A stretch of DNA of 64,000 bases, taken from contig JAJEJA010000073.1 of the NCBI GenBank assembly GCA_022828145.1, forward strand, positions 1 through 64,000. The letters run 5' to 3'. The translations under genes were made by a program, and so were the position numbers. Below are positions 60,735 through 64,000 of the stretch, piece by piece. The DNA is from Candidatus Poribacteria bacterium. GTDB taxonomy: Bacteria; Poribacteria; WGA-4E; WGA-3G. Below the pieces are notes generated by a model. It saw only the letters and a program-made list of their open reading frames with translations. It searched no databases and had not been told where the DNA came from. The first letter of the stretch is position 1; every line of letters starts with the position of its first letter.

Positions 60735-60764
60735 TAGATACAATTAAGTAGGTAAAAGGTTGCA
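60735..60764 (-). promoter_or_regulatory. Candidate ECF promoter
   Basis: Minus strand: TGCAACC (60764-60758), 16 bases, GTATCTA (60741-60735). The -35 is followed by TTTT as at the two sites of the ferredoxin cluster. The rest of 60559-61009 has no gene, only this site and the terminator at 60962-60988. Confidence 0.6.
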
Positions 60765-60961
60765 TTTTTTTCATAATTTTCACTTTTTTCTGCTATTCAT
60801 TGGCTATCGTGATGTTTTTGTGATGTATAACGACTGATTGTGATTAGTGTTTACTTGCCTTATGAAGTCTTTCTGTAATTATAGAGACGGTTGGATGGAA
60901 AAGGATTGCATTTTTTGAATGACCCGTATTACGACAAACTGACAACAAACTGGCAACAAAC

Positions 60962-60988
60962 AAAGGCGCGTTTGCTATACGCGCCTTT
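60962..60988 (-). terminator. Terminator of the sigma-BNR fusion gene
   Basis: A 9 bp perfect stem AAAGGCGCG (60962-60970) / CGCGCCTTT (60980-60988) with a 9-base loop. In the direction of the minus strand it is followed by GTTTGTTG, 22 bases past the stop codon at 61010. Confidence 0.75.
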
Positions 60989-61009
60989 TATACACAAAAT
61001 TTGTGGGGT

Positions 61010-64000
61010 TTATTCGTCAAGGGTATATCGTAGCACACCCCTGCCTTTTGTACCGACATATAGCAGATTACCGTCAACATCAAAACAGTTTACATCGTAA
61101 CCTATCTCGGGTGTAACCTGTGCCCATTTCCCGTTGTTGTCATTGCGTTGGTAAATCTTCTGTTTGAATTCACCAAAAACCTTATTTCCATCAATTGTGA
61201 GGTTGTTAATTTCTATTGCGGTTCCCTCTGAATCGGTAAGTATTTTCCAATCAGTACTGTTATCTGACATGAGAACCCCTTTATCGGTGGAAATATAGAC
61301 AGTGTTTTCAGAAAACCGTATATCCTTGTATTGTTCTACCTTGAATGGCAGATGATCAGTGATGTTGGTCCATGTTGTTCCTTCGTCGTCTGATTGTATC
61401 AATCGTCCATTCGGTTTGCCAACATAGATTCTCTTTCCTGATACTGCAAATTCAAAATAGACAGTAGAATGGACAGTCCCGAATTCATTCAGGACGATTT
61501 CATTCCCAATTATAAAGTCATGGGTGGTCACACCCGTGTCAAACCAGTTTAATGATTCGACGCTCCATCTGTAAAGTCTGTCATTTTCGGCGATATAGAA
61601 GGTGTTATCTGTCGCAGCAAAATCTGATGGTAACGTTTTTGTATATATATCGGTCATTACCGTCAAAATATTAATTGTATTTCCGTCAATATTAATTGTA
61701 TTTCCGTCATTGCCAATTCTTTTCTTCAAGCTTGGAATTTTAGAGATTTCAGATAGTTTATAGTCTTCTGATAACGTGAAAAACTTTGGCATTCCATTTC
61801 CGTTTTTTCTTGCATACAATTTTCCGTTGATATGTGCGATTCGCGGCAGCTGTTCATTAACCTGAGAGATAGGTAACCACGACTCACCCCCATCCCTTGA
61901 GTATACAAGTTGACTTTGTGTGTTCGCGTATAGAACTCCATCGGAAGCAATTAGTTGCTGTATATTGGAATTCACCATGCCAGTATTGAATTGATGCCAT
62001 GACTCACCGCCATCGGTTGATCGTCGAATACCGTAAGATCCACAGCGGAAGAAAGTCTGATCATCTAACATGACAGCGGCTGTGTTAACTTCCATAGTTT
62101 CATTCAGTGCTGTCCATGTCTCACCAGCGTTATTTGAATAGAAGTTTTGAGATGACTGCATCACGAGTATTCTGTTTTCATTTGCAGCAATTCTTACTGT
62201 TTTATCCATTTCGTTGATCCAGATGTATCCATCTTTAATTGCTGCTGCTTTAGCATCTGCAAAAGTTCTACCCTCTTCTTGTTGCTTTATACGATTTTTC
62301 TTTGGAGAAATAAACGCATAAGAATTACCTTTGTTATATAGGCGAAATAGTGAGAGTTTACCAGACGACCAATAATCAGCGTTTGCATTTGATACTTCTA
62401 TCCAGTCTGGTTCACTTAGAAGATCTACTTCAACCCTATAGTCAGATGTGTCAGCATTTGTGGTCATAAGGTTTTTCTCACCGGTTAATACATATAGATT
62501 CTCTCCAGCTGTAACCAATGCATAGATGCTATCCTTCTTTCTCCGATGTGTATTTGGTCGGTGTATTGTCTGAATTTCCCAATCATCTTCATTCAGACGA
62601 AACAGTCCTTCATCAGTACCTGCAAAAACCGTATTGTCAATTGCTGCAATTGCCGTAATTTTTCTATCAATTAAACCTTTAGGCAGTTTTTCCCAAGTTT
62701 CACCGGTATCAACTGACCGGAATATACCGTCCGTATAGGCAAGGAATATGGTCATGCTGCTTGTTGCTTGCGGTATTCCACCTGTTAAGACCATACCTAT
62801 AAGCGTACCTTCTCTACACTTGCATAGACTATCCCAAGTCTTTCCTCTGTCAGTTGAAGTGATAATTTCTGTATCCGTTGCTATAAAGAGTTTGTCGTTT
62901 CGTTCAGCGATGTGCCACCACTCCTGCGTTCCTTCTTTTTTGATGAGATTGGGTGCATGAATTTGTTTCATGAATTGCCATGTTGTTCCACTGTCTGTCA
63001 ACCTATAGAATCCCTGTAGTGTTCCAGCAAAGACATCGCCACGAGTTGATTTGAAGAGTTTTGACACTGTTCCACCTTCTGGACCTTTAGTTTGTATCCA
63101 TTGATGTTTTTGCTTGTTTATCTCGCCTTCATCCGCATGTGCCACACCAAAAAGTGATGCGTTAGATTTCTGACCTGCACCCTTGTTCTTACCTATTTGT
63201 TGCGTATTATTCGGTTTCTTTAAAAGTGTTGGTTTTTCTGGTGTTTCTATGACTATTGGCACATCAACGACCTCAATCGTCTGTTCGGATTGTGCGTTTA
63301 GGTTGTACGGTTGTTGAAATCTTGGGAGATGCTGTACTCCCGCGCCTATCAACAGTACTGCCACTATAGCAGACACAGTAGATATTGCTAAAGGTATCAT
63401 AGGTTTCGTTACAGAAGGTGTTATCGGACTGCTGTCTGAAATTCTTTGCATGATGTTCTCCGTAAATTGGGTTGGGAGTGTGAAACTATTCAGGTTTTCT
63501 TTTATCACAGATTCGTCTTCCCTTAGTTTTTTTCTTGCTCTGTGTAACCTTGTTCGAACAGCGTTTGGTGATATACCTAAGAACTTAGCTATTTCTTCAC
63601 AGGTCATTTCTGCTATGTAAAAGAGATTCATGACTGTCCGTTCGCTTTCTTGAAGTTTGCTAAGTAGTTTTTGGACTAATGCTCGTCTTTTTCTATCTGC
63701 TGCTTCTTCGCGTTGATGTGTCATATATTCTGAGTAATACACCTCCTCTAATTCTATCGGATCCATATCTTCCAGTGATTTTAAGGTTAATTTGTTCTTT
63801 CTGTGCCAGTTTTTGCATTTACGGTCTGCAATTACATAGAGCCAGCCGGAAAAACTGTTGTAGTGTTTTAGGGATGCCAGTCTCTGATGAGCAGTTAGGA
63901 ACGTATCCTGAGTAATCTCTTGTGCAGTGTGGAAATCACCGATTTTCTGCCATGCCAAAGCATGTATCTGTTTCTGATACTTTTCCACAAGTTTAGAGAA
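61010..64000 (-). CDS. ECF sigma factor fused through a membrane helix to a BNR-repeat domain (5' end outside the window)
   Basis: At least 996 residues; the frame is open to the window edge, and the first residues (KLVEKYQKQIHALAW) are already inside sigma region 2, so the true start is upstream. Region 2 at about 1-65 (GDFHTAQEITQDTFLTAHQRL, SFSGWLYVIADRKCKNWHRK), region 4 at about 105-155 (LSKLQESERTVMNLFYIAEMTCEEIAKFLGISPNAVRTRLHRARKKL). One membrane helix at about 197-218 (MIPLAISTVSAIVAVLLIGAGV), then about 770 residues of BNR/sortilin-like propeller blades (STDRGKTWDSL, SVDTGETWEKLP, STDGGESWHQF, SRDGGESWLPI, SDDEGTTWTNI). The terminator is at 60962-60988. Confidence 0.88.
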   Translation of the reverse strand, partial: FSKLVEKYQKQIHALAWQKIGDFHTAQEITQDTFLTAHQRLASLKHYNSFSGWLYVIADRKCKNWHRKNKLTLKSLEDMDPIELEEVYYSEYMTHQREEAADRKRRALVQKLLSKLQESERTVMNLFYIAEMTCEEIAKFLGISPNAVRTRLHRARKKLREDESVIKENLNSFTLPTQFTENIMQRISDSSPITPSVTKPMIPLAISTVSAIVAVLLIGAGVQHLPRFQQPYNLNAQSEQTIEVVDVPIVIETPEKPTLLKKPNNTQQIGKNKGAGQKSNASLFGVAHADEGEINKQKHQWIQTKGPEGGTVSKLFKSTRGDVFAGTLQGFYRLTDSGTTWQFMKQIHAPNLIKKEGTQEWWHIAERNDKLFIATDTEIITSTDRGKTWDSLCKCREGTLIGMVLTGGIPQATSSMTIFLAYTDGIFRSVDTGETWEKLPKGLIDRKITAIAAIDNTVFAGTDEGLFRLNEDDWEIQTIHRPNTHRRKKDSIYALVTAGENLYVLTGEKNLMTTNADTSDYRVEVDLLSEPDWIEVSNANADYWSSGKLSLFRLYNKGNSYAFISPKKNRIKQQEEGRTFADAKAAAIKDGYIWINEMDKTVRIAANENRILVMQSSQNFYSNNAGETWTALNETMEVNTAAVMLDDQTFFRCGSYGIRRSTDGGESWHQFNTGMVNSNIQQLIASDGVLYANTQSQLVYSRDGGESWLPISQVNEQLPRIAHINGKLYARKNGNGMPKFFTLSEDYKLSEISKIPSLKKRIGNDGNTINIDGNTINILTVMTDIYTKTLPSDFAATDNTFYIAENDRLYRWSVESLNWFDTGVTTHDFIIGNEIVLNEFGTVHSTVYFEFAVSGKRIYVGKPNGRLIQSDDEGTTWTNITDHLPFKVEQYKDIRFSENTVYISTDKGVLMSDNSTDWKILTDSEGTAIEINNLTIDGNKVFGEFKQKIYQRNDNNGKWAQVTPEIGYDVNCFDVDGNLLYVGTKGRGVLRYTLDE

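Overview
This window looks like a piece of chromosome from an uncultured bacterium. The best guess is Candidatus Poribacteria or a close relative; this is an inference from gene content, not from a marker gene. Supporting content: orphan EutN/CcmL-type microcompartment vertex genes, PhyH dioxygenase, a sulfatase-like hydrolase, UxaA, SUMF1-like and sialidase-like domains, several large WD40, LRR, NPCBM and C25-peptidase surface proteins with FlgD/type-A-sorting-like C-termini, multiple ECF sigma factors, and intergenic gaps crowded with small palindromic repeats. Base composition is moderate to AT-rich throughout and no prophage, integrase, intact IS or CRISPR array is visible.

Layout. 1-651: repeats only. 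652-1737: a Gfo/Idh/MocA oxidoreductase. 2029-5434 (minus): an ECF sigma factor followed by two paralogous proteins of unknown function and three consecutive Thermus-type 7Fe ferredoxins, with a matching promoter motif in front of the sigma gene and again in front of the first unknown gene. 5714-8760 (minus): a DUF4377 lipoprotein and aconitase. 9240-11063: two secreted NPCBM-domain paralogues. 11524-13197: ndk and a GNAT protein. 13226-23293 (minus): a giant secreted C25 peptidase, a lipoprotein, two EutN/CcmL vertex proteins, and a sigma54 response regulator with its histidine kinase. 23630-27845 (minus): riboflavin genes ribD-ribE-ribBA-ribH followed by hisH. 27911-28396: a peroxiredoxin-like gene with an in-frame TGA exactly where the catalytic Cys should be, a probable selenoprotein. 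28823-38858 (plus): beta-helix lipoprotein, UbiA prenyltransferase, sulfatase-like hydrolase, GlcE-like FAD protein, a PorX-like (receiver+PglZ) protein, DsbD and a TPR protein. 39060-39227: tRNA-Thr and tRNA-Phe. 39318-48368: surface and lipoproteins (C39-like, two WD40, a broken outer-membrane-like protein, internalin-type LRR) and an alpha/beta hydrolase. 48383-51658: a double UxaA protein and an O-methyltransferase. 52099-54400: ECF sigma, ZAS anti-sigma and an HtrA-like protein that has lost its catalytic His. 54428-60075 (minus): membrane-anchored PLD, PhyH, a SUMF1-sialidase fusion and an AAA ATPase with a nuclease-like C-terminus. 60223-64000: a small membrane protein and a sigma-TM-BNR fusion running off the window.

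How it fits together. Three loci are built around ECF sigma factors, and four promoter-like sites share a TGYAACC -35 and a roughly 16-17 bp spaced A/T-rich -10, suggesting extracytoplasmic-signal control of the ferredoxin module and the envelope genes. The PorX-like protein, the C25 peptidase and the FlgD-like C-terminal domains together hint at a type-IX-like surface export or attachment route, but no Por membrane component is present here. Several genes carry small lesions (a frameshift at about 3990-4000; two compensating indels at 44319-44365), which may be real decay or sequencing errors. The intergenic regions hold at least four families of short inverted-repeat elements, some nested inside one another.
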